A stretch of 64,000 nt of DNA from Adenophora triphylla var. japonica (lineage: Eukaryota; Streptophyta; Magnoliopsida; Asterales; Campanulaceae). Below the pieces are notes generated by a model that was not told the DNA's origin, did not search any database, and worked only from the letters and a program-made list of their open reading frames with translations. The DNA lies in assembly GCA_022495995.1 (NCBI GenBank), contig JAFEMH010005423.1, positions 99,661 to 163,660 of the forward strand. Reading direction: 5' to 3'. Of the stretch, positions 54,470 through 64,000 are shown piece after piece (the first letter of the stretch is position 1; every line of letters starts with the position of its first letter). A program made the translations under genes and the position numbers.

Positions 54470-55331
54470 AAGAGGAAAATCGAGCCCAAGCCGCCGAAGA
54501 GATTTTGACGAGTGTGAATTTGGGAACCGCGAAGAGCCTAAAGAGACGCAGATTGGCGATTTCTTCGAAGGAATCGAAAAGGATGCTCGCAAAGTCCTAC
54601 AAAATCCTCAATTCAAAGAAAGTTGCCCTCTTCATCAAAGAAAACATCATGTGCAGTATACGGGTTGCCACCGAAATCATCTCGTATAATGGATCCCACT
54701 TCAAGGGGAATGTGAAAACCGCCGGCGGAATTCCGAATAACCCGTCACAAGTCATCTCCCTACAGCCCCAAACCAACGGAGCCGTCGAAGCAAAGCAAAC
54801 AAGACTCGAAAATATCATCCGGAAAATGGCCGCCCAAGGCGTAGATTGGCCCGAGAAGTTACACCCGGCACTCGGGGCTACGTAACATCGCCGAACGGCA
54901 ACCGGGGAAACACCTTTTGCTCCTCACATACGGAATGGAAGCCGTACTCCCAATCGAGCCGGAAATACCCTCGCTCCGTATACCGCCGGAAAGCCGATCA
55001 ACGAGGTCGAATGGCTCCGCAGTCGCCATGACGAATTGGCCCTACTAGACGAACGCCGATTGAAGGCCATGGAACACATCCGGCCTACCAAGGAAGAATG
55101 GCTAGAGCCTTCGACAAGAAAGTAAAGCATCGGGAGATCCGAGAAGGTGATCTCGTTTCTAAAAGAAAAGCCCCTACCCGTATCAACCCCTCGGCAAATG
55201 GGAGCCTCGTATGGGTCGGGCCATATGTCGTCCGTAAGATCTTCTCCGAGGAGCCATGCAACTTGCAGCCTCGACGGAATCCCTTTGTACACCCAAAGAA
55301 TGGTGACAAGCCGCGCAGATACTACGCGTAA
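54470..55331 (+). pseudogene. Integrase (partial) of element E
   Basis: The core reads KVALFIKENIMCSIRVATEI then ISYNGSHFKGNVK, where the usual D of SDNG is Tyr (54685-54687), removing a catalytic residue. LQPQTNGAVEAKQTRLENII keeps the catalytic Glu. GMEAVLPIEPEIPSLRI and MARAFDKKVKHREIREGDLV follow in shifted frames, and the end is GDKPRRYYA-stop at 55331. The N-terminal zinc domain and first Asp are missing. Inactive. Confidence 0.88.
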
Positions 55332-55839
55332 AACAAAAAAAAGAAGAAAGAAGGAAAAGTGCTAAAAGAGTAATACCCAACTAGGTTAGAAACCCGAGAA
55401 GGGCGGCCTAGGTAAAAACAGGTTGCACCAAAAAAAAAACAAAAAAAAAACAAACAAAAAAAAAACAAAAAAAAAAAACAAAAAAAAAAACAAAAAAAAA
55501 AAAAAAAAAAACAAAAAAAAAAAAGAGTTCACCAAAGGTTGAACTACGAAGACCCGAGCTCCTCAAAATGAGGGGAACGTAGGCAAATGAAACGGTTCGG
55601 CCTAAAGCACAAATAAAAGCCATACTTTGGCATCAATACAATTGATCGACCATGAAAGCGTCTCGAAAAACTCTAAAGCAATTCAAATATTCATTACAAG
55701 TTAAAAGCTCTTTGATGAGTCTAAGCCCGATTCATTCCTACAACCGGCAACCCGCTAAAAGGAAAACTAAGATACATAATCAAACTAATGTGTCCGCTAT
55801 GACAAGAAAGTGGATACTCTAAACCTCGTAGTCACTCCA
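55332..55839 (+). other. Post-integrase region with ACTACG/CGTAGG motif and A-rich run
   Basis: (CAAAAAAA)n at 55428-55523. GAACTACG (55541-55548) and ACGTAGGCA (55577-55585) follow. No gene on the plus strand. Confidence 0.6.
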
Positions 55840-57314
55840 AGCCACTCGCATCGGCCTCTCCCCTCTTCTTCCCCTTCGAGTCTTCTTTTTCGAACAGAAA
55901 ATGTCGCTGTTCCTCCTACCAAGCTCGTATAGGGACAGGTCTATCAAACCAGCCTCCGTCAGTGGCCTTAGTAGCCCTAGCGCCATCCCTCATCTCCTCG
56001 TAACCTAGCCGGGTAGCATAGAGCCCTCCTCTCCCGTCTCGACGTAAGCCTCATAATCGGCCGCGCCGTCTCCGCTCCCGCATGAGGGCTGGCCTCGCTC
56101 GGCCCTCCTCCTCTCGTAAACAGCCGGTCCTCCGCACCCACAATGGCCTCACGCCGTCTCAAAATAGCCACCCGAGTCTCTCCTGCATGCCTCTCATACC
56201 AATCCAGGTACCAAGTGGTCAGAACACCGGCCTCTGACGCCCGAGAATGACCCGAGGAGGAAAGGCATCATACCTCCATGCTCGGGAAAGAAATGGAAAC
56301 ACCGAGGGATCATCCATAGAAACAGTGAGCCACCACCCCGGTGGCTATATCATCAAAGCCCTCCAAAGGAACTCCGCTCCAAGCCAAACTGCCTCGTAAC
56401 TAAAGCCGGAATATAGAAGCTAGACCGAGAAAGCCCCTAAGCATGACCACGGAGACCCATCCTCAAGCACTCGCGAGTCTCCACCCGCCAACGAGGCACC
56501 GACCATCTCGATATCTTCTGGCCCGCGACCCGCCATCCAACGCTCCCACGAGCCCCGATCATCAAAATCTACATCAACACCTCTCCCGGCAAAAGTCCAA
56601 GGCTCGATCATATCGTAGGTTTCCGAAGAACCCCCAAACGCTCCATCGCCCACAGTGGTCAAGAGGAACGGGCCGCCCGCGCATATACCGCTTCCGTAGC
56701 TAACTTATCAAGAGCATGAAAAGTCTCCCCGTAATCAAAGGAACGACATCTCTCGCCTGTGCGACAAGGAACGACAACATCCAAGAAAGACCGATGGCAA
56801 ATCCCAAAGGAATAGACCATGAACAGCGTGCCAAACATACAAAGTGCAAAGGCATCCCAATAGGCATCATCTACCAAACCTAGGCCCCTAAATCTCTGGG
56901 AAGACCGGAAATATCGAAATGACGGACCGCGGATCATACCTTGCGCTTCCTCCGGGAAAGATGAAGGAGGACGCACAATCCGTCAACAAAAGAAGCCCCT
57001 CCGGCAAAGGGAACCGCTATCTCTTCCACCTCCGACCTCCAAGCAAGGCCCGAAATTCTTCGACAATGGAATAATCTCGTTGAAGGAAAGGCAAAAGACA
57101 TGCCTTCTAGTATCCCAAAATGATGAAGAAGCTCTCAAAAGCTCATAATCCGAATCAATTCCTCGAGAGACCATAAGCACTTCACCTTGTACCTTTCTTC
57201 AAAGAAGGACCTCCTCTCATGCATAATCTCCCTGACCAATCCTTCGAACTTGTTGAAGAATGACATTTGGGATTCTTGGGACAATTTTGATGGAGCTTTT
57301 CTAAAGTTTTCCAT
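55840..57314 (-). pseudogene. Second antisense gene of element E, PMD/DUF7745-like
   Basis: Start ATG 57314 (MENFRKAPSKLSQESQMSFF), 116 bp downstream of a palindrome. YKVKCLWSLEELIRIMSF, DYELLRASSSFWDTRRHVFC and LSFNEIIPLSKNFGPCLEV resemble the helix-rich start of PMD-related DUF7745 proteins. GLVDDAYWDAFALCMFGTLF (56860 region) continues, then an Arg-rich end near 55980. At least four frameshifts. Function unknown. It is antisense to the element and lies between integrase and the PMD gene. Confidence 0.6.
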
Positions 57315-57429
57315 GGTTTTTCTCTTTCTCCCGAAAATGGTCCGTTGACTCGGAGGTTGAAGAGGATATTTGAATTTGAAATAAAGCAAGACCAGTCCGA
57401 ACCAAAATTAAAGGACAATGTCGATGCCC

Positions 57430-57447
57430 CCTATCCGCGCGGATAGG
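57430..57447. promoter_or_regulatory. 18-bp perfect palindrome upstream of the second antisense gene
   Basis: CCTATCCGCGCGGATAGG. Identical to 60791-60808 upstream of the PMD gene. Confidence 0.65.
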
Positions 57448-57599
57448 ATTGCTTTCCAAAAAATCTCGCAACACCAAGCCGCTACACCAAAAGAGGAATA
57501 TTCCGTCCCGTTGCTCGAAACTTGTGCAAAAACCTCCCCAAACCACCCATATACCAAACACCCTTGCAAAAAACCAAGGCTCATGCAACACCGCATTCA

Positions 57600-57735
57600 T
57601 ACCGCATTGCATTCATAAAATAAAATACTAAATTATTACATTCCAAAAAAAAAGAGTGTGCATAAAAAAACAAACAAACATCAATAAAATCCTAAATTAT
57701 TACATCCAAAAAAAAAGAGGACAAAAAATGTGCAT
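57600..57735. repeat. Duplicated AT-rich segment
   Basis: CTAAATTATTACAT(T)CCAAAAAA and GTGCATAA occur twice, about 75-80 bp apart. Confidence 0.6.
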
Positions 57736-57789
57736 AAGCCGTACAAATCTAAATCTCAATCTCAAATCTCAAAAAAATCAATCGGAGTC

Positions 57790-60641
57790 TCCAGACCCGA
57801 TGTCTCCCCCGCCCTCTGCGACTCGGCCCGCTCCTCAGAGCCCCGAAAATCTCGGGCTCGTAATCGTCCTCGTCTCCGTAAAGAGGCTCATCAGACCAAC
57901 CGGCACGCCCGATAGGGCAAGCCGAGATCTCGCGAAAAATCGTATCCGAAGGTGAAGGCGTCTGACTCCCGGACGTACGAAGACGACCCGCCATGCCGCC
58001 AAACGTGTCCTCGCCCGTGTGGATCCCCGAGAATGACGTGATCCGAAGGCAACACCGCGCGGGATCAAGGAGAGGAGACAGAGGAGTCTCGAAGAAGTCT
58101 CGAGCGAATAGGGGAAGCCTCCCGTCCGACAGCGCCGGCCGTGGTCGCCGCTCTAGCTCGAGGAGCCCCGCAAGCGACCATCCTCCCGATGAATCTCTTG
58201 GCCCGATCACTTGCTTCGTCGCCTTCGACGACCACCTCCGAAAACTGCACAAAAGCAAAAGCGTCAAAAAAAAAAAAAGAGGTGATGCTAAAGATGATGA
58301 AACAAAAGAAAGAAAAGAAGGGGAAAAGGTGAAGCCATACCTTCATACTCCTGACGAGGCCGGAAAGCTCGTGGAAGTCGCCGGCCGAGGGATCTCGCAC
58401 CCTCAATCTGACCCCATCCCGGGATATAGGAAAATCCGTCCGAGGGTACCGCGGATCCCAAGCCCCTCCCTATCCGTAACCCGAGGCATCCTCGCCTCCT
58501 CAAGACGAATGTCGCATATGGCTCAATCGCCACGAAATCCGAGAAGTGCCGGCCGCCAGAATCATCCCAGTCACTGACCGATCGCTCGGGTGCATCATAT
58601 CGACGGAGGCTCCACCGGTGTCCTCAAAGGCGACCCACGCCATGCCGGCGCGTCACCCTCTCTCCTGCATAATATGCATCGCAGTCGACCCTCAAAATCC
58701 TCCGCCGCACGCCCGTATCTCGCCCTTCACCGCGCCACCTCAAAGCGATCCTGTGGGAAGAATATCATCCCCTCATCCGTCTCGGCCTCCGTCAAAGGAA
58801 GGCAATCCGCGTACTCCGAGAGTCGTACGCCCCGGAGCTTATCTTCTCCTGGCATGCTTCGGGACCAAGACCGCATGGCCGGATACGCCCGACGTACTCC
58901 GCCGCCGCCGCCACATCGTGACGTGGAAAACTCCAACGCCCATACCGCGAAAGGTAAAAATCCAATCAATCCAAAGGCAAAAGAAAAGTGCGTGCTCAAA
59001 AAAAAGAGGGAAAGCAAAAAGAGAGCTTATACCTCCAGTGGCAAACTCAAAGCAAGACAAAGAGCTCACAGCCTTCCGACCGTACCTATCAAGAGCAAAA
59101 TAAAGCTCGCACCCTCGCCTCTCCCCACGAGACATCTCCTACCGTCTCCATGTCCTCCAAGGACCTCAACAAGGCAAAGATCGCCGTCCCTCAAAGATGT
59201 CCAAAGAGCGTGCTCGAAAAGCAAACCACAAGAAGGCCCCGGCAAATCTGACGGCGCCATCCTCTCCTCCCCACCTCATAACTCGCTATGGTCTCCACAA
59301 TCTTGCCGTAGACCACGGCATACTCCATCCCCATCCCCTTTTGGGAATAGGGGAAAATCCCGTAAGAGCTCGCAGACGCATCGCCGTAGCCATCCCGCCA
59401 CTCAATGCCGCGCCCATTAAAGGACAAACCCGTGATCGCAAAGATAGTCGGAGGGCGTAACCGTAGCCTCGCCCCGTAAGAAGTGGAAGGTGCGGGTCGC
59501 GCCCCACCAATGCCGCGCCGCAGCAAACATCAAGCCCTTGCTCTTAGGGAACTTGACCACCCCCTCAAGCACTCAACGAACTCCCAAAGCCCCGTCTCGA
59601 CAACAATCCGTCCTGACTCTAAGCAAAGCTCCTCGGCCCGCATTCGAAGCCGGTCCCACAAGTCAATCACGGACTCCACCGATCCTTGAGTCTTCATTTT
59701 GTTCAGCTGCTCCGTCACAAAACGGTTTCCGCCCTGCAAAAAAAAAAAGAGAGAGAAAATGTCAAAAAAAAAAAAAAGTGCATTTGCATTTACACAAAAA
59801 AAAAGGGGGCATACACATGCATTAAAAAAAAAATTTCGATAAAGATAACAAAGATACAATGAGCATAGCCCCATTTTTCTCGCATAAAAGAAAACAAGCT
59901 TTTCAAAGAAATCCCAATGCATTCATCAAAAAAAAAAAAAAAGATGCATTCCTACTAAGTAAAACCTCCGTCCCATTTTCATAAAATAACATGCATACCA
60001 TCCATCATCTCAAAAAAAAAAATGCATAGATGCATATCATCCATTTTACATGCAACGGGAGGAAAAATCCGTCCCACTTTTCAAAAATAAAAAAATATAT
60101 CCTAAACATACATACATCTCATATTGGCAAAATGCCCATTCTTTTCAAACAAAATGCATGCATTGCATCATTCATCAATATCAATATTCAATTTCAAAAA
60201 AAAAAATCATCATCATCATCAACATGCAATATTCAATTTCAAAAAAAAAAATCACAATTTTCGAATTTTCACATGCAATTTTCGAATGAAAAAAAAAATG
60301 GCGTAAAATGCCAATTCTTTTTCCCAAGCAAAATGCACATTTTGGGTTACTCACATAATCATCAAGATTCAAAGACAATGAACATGCAATATTCAATTTC
60401 AAAAAAAAAAATTCAAAATCACCCAAAATTCAAATTTCAAACAAGAAATCAACAAAGGGATCAAAGGGTTTCAAAGTATACCGTTCGAGATTCAACCGAA
60501 GCCCAATGTTGCCAAGCATCGGGTAATGCTCCTCCGCAACCGATTGCGAAAGATTGTAATGCCTCCTCATCCGACGAGCTCCACCGCCTCTCCGCTACCG
60601 GCCACGCCCTTGACCTTGAAAAGCGCCTTCCCGTGTTCCAT
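57790..60641 (-). pseudogene. Antisense PMD gene of element E
   Basis: Four exons on the minus strand, as in F'. Exon 1 runs from ATG 60641 to about 60483, donor CGAACG|GTATAC. Exon 2 is 59735-59033: acceptor after a T-run (TTTTTGCAG), VTEQLNKMKTQGSVESVIDL then RHWWGATRTFHF and GEATVTPSDY, the PMD signature aligning with the F' gene; donor GAG|GTATAAG. Exon 3 is about 58930-58341 (RRAYPAMRSWSRSMPGEDKL). Exon 4 starts at 58243, acceptor TTGTGCAG (VVVEGDEASDRAKRFIGRMV). Frameshifts break exons 1-3. Borders are approximate. Confidence 0.7.
59740..60480. other. Intron 1 of the antisense PMD gene, A/T-homopolymer rich
   Basis: Many A-runs (T-runs on the gene's strand) and repeated ATGCAATATTCAATTTC segments. 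No coding signal. Confidence 0.55.
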
Positions 60642-60790
60642 TGCTCGAAAATCGAAGAAAATCGGAAGATTTTTCAAGCTTTTAAGGCCAACAATGGCGA
60701 TTTGCGAGCTTTCTCTCTCTTCTCGTCGTTTCAAAAACCGAACGGGGAAGAAGAAAGGGCGTCGTCCTAATTAATACCTCGATTTCAAAC

Positions 60791-60808
60791 CCTATCCGCG
60801 CGGATAGG
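60791..60808. promoter_or_regulatory. 18-bp perfect palindrome upstream of the PMD gene of E
   Basis: CCTATCCGCGCGGATAGG, 150 bp upstream of ATG 60641 and about 120 bp before the tandem array. Confidence 0.65.
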
Positions 60809-60930
60809 ATCGCAAGGGTCAAATGACCCTTTTGCCCCTTAAAATCTCCAGACTCCGCAATTCAAAGCCTCAACTTGACAGAGTTAACCCAAAGTTAACC
60901 AAAGTCACTTCTAAGAAAAAATCATCTTCC

Positions 60931-62095
60931 CTAAACGTAAGACCGAGTGCCCCGAGAAAGATAACGAGATCCCGTATCTTCATCAAAATCTCCCCTTAGC
61001 CAAACGTAAGACCGAGTGCCCCGAGAAAGATAACGAGATCCCGTATCTTTCATCAAAATCACCCCTGGCAAAGCCAAACGTAAGACCGAGTGCCCCGAGA
61101 AAGATAACGAGATCCCGTATCTTCATCAAAATCTTCCCTAAGCCAAACGTAAGACCGAGTGCCCCGAGAAAGATAACGAGATCCCGTATCTTTCATCAAA
61201 ATCTTCCCTAGCCAAACGTAAGACCGAGTGCCCCGAGAAAGATAACGAGATCCCGTATCTTTCATCAAAATCATCCCCTACAGCCAAACGTAAGACCGAA
61301 GGCCCCTGAGAAAAGATAACGAGATCCCGTATCTTTCATCAAAATCTTCCCTGCAAAGCCAAACGTAAGACCGAGTGCCCCGAGAAAGATAACGAGATCC
61401 CGTATCTTTCATCAAAATCATCCCCTAGCCAAACGTAAGACCGAGTGCCCCGAGAAAGATAACGGATCCCGTATCTTTCATCAAAATCTTCCCCTAGCCA
61501 AACGTAAGACCGAGTGCCCCGAGAAAGATAACGAGATCCCGTATCTTTCATCAAAATCATCCCCCTAGCCAAACGTAAGACCGAGTGCCCCGAGAAAGAT
61601 AACGAGATCCCGTATCTTTCATCAAAATCATCCCCCTAAGAGCCAAACGTAAGACCGAGTGCTCCCGAGAAAGATAACGAGATCCCGTATCTTTCATCAA
61701 AATTACTTCCCTAAGTCAAACGTAAGACCGAGTGCCCCGAGAAAGATAACGAGATCCCGTATCTTTCATCAAAATCATTCCCTATAGCCAAACGTAAGAC
61801 CGAGTGCCCCGAGAAAGATAACGAGATCCCGTATCTTTCATCAAAATCTTCCCTAAGCCAAACGTAAGACCGAGTGCCCCGAGAAAGATAACGAGATCCC
61901 GTATCTTTCATCAAAATCTTCCCCTAGCCAAACGTAAGACCGAGTGCCCCGAGAAAGATAACGAGATCCCGTATCTTTCATCAAAATCTTCCCTACTAGC
62001 CAAACGTAAGACCGATTGCCCCGAGAAAGATAACGAGATCCCGTATCTTTCATCAAAATCATCCAACTGCAAATAAACGTAAGACCGATTTCCTG
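60931..62095 (+). repeat. 71-bp tandem array near the 3' LTR of element E
   Basis: About 17 units of 69-75 bp, starting at 60931, 61001, 61075, 61144, 61213, 61285 and so on to 62074. Each has AAACGTAAGACCGAGTGCCC and a stem with arms AAAGATA and TATCTTT around ACGAGATCCCG. Length differences come from a variable TCTTCCCCTA joint. Confidence 0.93.
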
Positions 62096-62189
62096 CACGA
62101 ATACGTCTCGATTTTCCTCAAAGAAAGGCTAACGAAATCCCCAAAGAAAGTTAACGGAATCCCAAAAGCCAACGGAATCTCGAGTAGTT

Positions 62190-62235
62190 CTCGAACTACG
62201 AAAGGGCTTCGATTCCCACTAGGGATACGTAGGTA
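62190..62235 (+). other. ACTACG/ACGTAGG motif, first 3' copy
   Basis: GAACTACG (62193) to ACGTAGG (62227). A second copy is at 62682-62720. Confidence 0.6.
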
Positions 62236-62324
62236 GCCTATCATTAGGTCCAAATTTCTCGACCAAAACGGTCACTCCTCTCCTTCCTAAGCAGCAGACG
62301 AAGTCCACCGAAAGGCCATTTCAA

Positions 62325-62480
62325 ATTAAGGTCCGAGGCACCTAAAAAGCCATCATCATCAAGGTTCGAGGCACCTAAAACGCCATCTCCAAGGTTCAAG
62401 GCACCTAAAACGCCATCATCAAGGTTCGAGGCACCTAAAACGCCATCTTCAAGGTTTGAGGCACCTAAGACGCTATCACT
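62325..62480 (+). repeat. 30-bp tandem repeat, five units
   Basis: AAGGTTCGAGGCACCTAAAA plus CGCCATC. A further single unit is at 62636-62662. Confidence 0.85.
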
Positions 62481-62830
62481 AGGAAAGCGATAAATCGCAA
62501 TCATCCCCAAAGCAGAGACCGAAAATGGTCATTCCTATCCCTGCAGAATGGATAGCCATCGACCGAAAATGGTCATCTCTTATCCCTGCAAAGCAGAAGT
62601 TTCTTTCCAGAAACCGACCGTAGAACTCGCTCATCAGTTCGAGGCACCTAAAACGCCATCATCTCCTGTGGTCAAAGACCCGAACTACGACCGGCTTCGA
62701 TTCCCATTCTGATACGTAGGTAGCCTATCGCTAGGTTCAGCCACCCGATCACTGATCATCCCGCCAAATATGGAGCCTTATTTTATCGACCGACCCCGCT
62801 TCCTTCGAAAGCGCCGTCGCCGAGGGCTAC
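62481..62830 (+). other. Last part of the 3' untranslated region of element E, with polypurine tract
   Basis: Two GACCGAAAATGGTC stems (62518, 62563). The tract CGAGGGCTAC (62821-62830), a worn form of CGAGGGGCTC, directly precedes the LTR. Confidence 0.55.
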
Positions 62831-64000
62831 CGTAAGTGCTCCAATTTGAGCTTGTTAGAATTTTCGTTAGAAAATTAACGAAAAGTTATAACATTTCTAA
62901 CAATTCCTAACAATCCTAACTTTTCTAACAAAGTGAGGGTAAATGGGCATTGTTATTTAAGGTTAAACCTTAAAAAGAATCTTAAAAAAGAAAAACAAAA
63001 GAATAAAACCACAAATAGAAATGTCGGAAACATAATCTCGGGCCGGTCAATTTGAATTTTGAAAAGAAATATTCCTCTTGTCCAAAGCCGGAGCCGCATT
63101 TAATGAACAAAGGCACGCCGAGGGGACTTGTCCGCGCGGATGAGTTTGCATTTTCAGGAGGGCTATAAATTGAGCCCCTCCAACTACAAAAATAAGAAGG
63201 AACAACACATTTTGCAACCGAACCTCCGGCGAAATATAGAGAGAAAACAAAGGAGAATTCACTAATTGTCACCATTTTCTCTCCAATCTTTCCCAACTCA
63301 TACTCATATCCACTCACTCTCATATTAAAGCCCTAAACACTCATACACTCAAGCCAAACACTCAAGAACACAAGGAAGATTGGTAAAACCCTCCTCTTCC
63401 TAACCCTAAATCTCATCCATGCATGCATCTTCAAACTACAAAATGTAGTTCTTCATCTTCTTGCTCTAGATCTAAGAAGATCACCATGGAAGACCATCTT
63501 CCATGGATGATCTTTCTACAAAGATCAACATTATTTTCAAGTTTTCTCTTACTTTCTTGCAAAAGAAAACTCATTTTCAAACCCTAAAAACCATTTTCAA
63601 GCATAAAATCTCATTTTCAAAGGATAAAAATCCCCTTCCCAAGCAAATGAAATGCTTAGTCCTAATGTACTCAAGCTGATGGCTTTGGTATAGTTGATTC
63701 ACCACTAAAATGTCTAGTGATCACTAACCAAAACCTAGGGAAATGGGGACAAGCATGGATGCAAAACCCCTTTAAAATCATATTCTCCTTCTTGAAAAGT
63801 TGCTGTCCAGTAGCAATTTTCTCAGACCTCAGTCCATGGTCTTAATTTTTGGACACAGATGAACTTGAATTTGGTGTTGACTACAAAATACTTTTTGTAG
63901 CCAACATCCAGAGCTTTCCAGACATATTTTTACTTTATTTTTTGGGTGAGTAAAACTCCTCTTTTCAAATTTTCTTTCAGAGGCTAGTTCATCAGCTTCT
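62831..64000 (+). mobile_element. 3' LTR of element E (cut by the window end)
   Basis: Matches 45825 onward for 1.17 kb. The first base is C instead of T. Differences from the 5' LTR are mostly one- or two-base indels. Confidence 0.9.

Noticed and set aside
58590..59420. 276-codon plus-strand ORF and the 185-codon ORF at 58546-59103
   Set aside because: They are complementary to the exons of the antisense PMD gene, have no known domain, and their composition follows the GC-rich exon on the other strand.
61059..62098. Minus-strand ORFs in the 71-bp array
   Set aside because: Repeat-derived, broken at each unit-length change, antisense to the element.
62244..62510. 88-codon minus-strand ORF with 10-residue repeats
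   Set aside because: It follows from the 30-bp tandem repeat (a multiple of 3). No other support.

Overview
This is plant nuclear DNA, most likely from a eudicot. It is a dense repeat block with no intact host gene. The evidence is nested LTR retrotransposons of plant-specific lineages, Stowaway-type MITEs and a broken nuclear gene for a mitochondrial glycine-cleavage H protein. There are no rRNA, tRNA, CRISPR or bacterial features. Species cannot be told from the sequence. Element names (A-F') are mine.

Layout. 1-15024: two minus-strand copies (A, B) of one Tat-type Ty3/gypsy element with a single 605-bp LTR between them and another after B. An intron-bearing antisense gene remnant lies at the 3' end of B. 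15025-15729: fragment of LTR C, the same family as D. 15730-19843: truncated minus-strand Ty1/copia element with its 5' LTR. 19844-25778: minus-strand Athila-type gypsy (gag and protease only), whose 5' LTR is split by a plus-strand solo LTR (23485-24715). 25779-27411: a 1.6-kb island with two Stowaway MITEs and the H-protein pseudogene. 27412-34300: two opposed elements, F (+) and F' (-), sharing a 971/972-bp LTR family. F' carries an antisense plant-mobile-domain (PMD) gene that is open for 405 codons after removing two introns. 34301-45824: element D, a minus-strand element of about 12 kb without recognisable gag-pol but with huge 31-bp and 50-bp tandem arrays. 45825-64000: element E, a plus-strand Ogre/Tat-size element with gag, protease and a partial integrase, no reverse transcriptase, two antisense genes, a 71-bp tandem array and its 3' LTR running off the window.

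Order of events (inference). Copia went into Athila, a C/D-family LTR into copia, and the A/B array into that LTR. Separately F' went into F, D into F', and E into the 5' LTR of D. The two stacks meet at the short island.

Most interesting signal. D, E and F/F' belong together by their tRNA-Arg-type primer site, their GAGGGGCTC-like polypurine tract, a PBS-like 9-mer inside the LTR end and tandem repeats next to the 3' LTR. E and F' also share one antisense arrangement: tandem array, GC-rich palindrome, four-exon PMD gene, second palindrome, then a second antisense gene in E (in F' that position is cut by D). The same palindrome type, often TGTC-N4/6/8-GACA, also lies upstream of the LTR TATA boxes. 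LTR and antisense-gene promoters may therefore share one regulatory input. This is inference from position and symmetry only.
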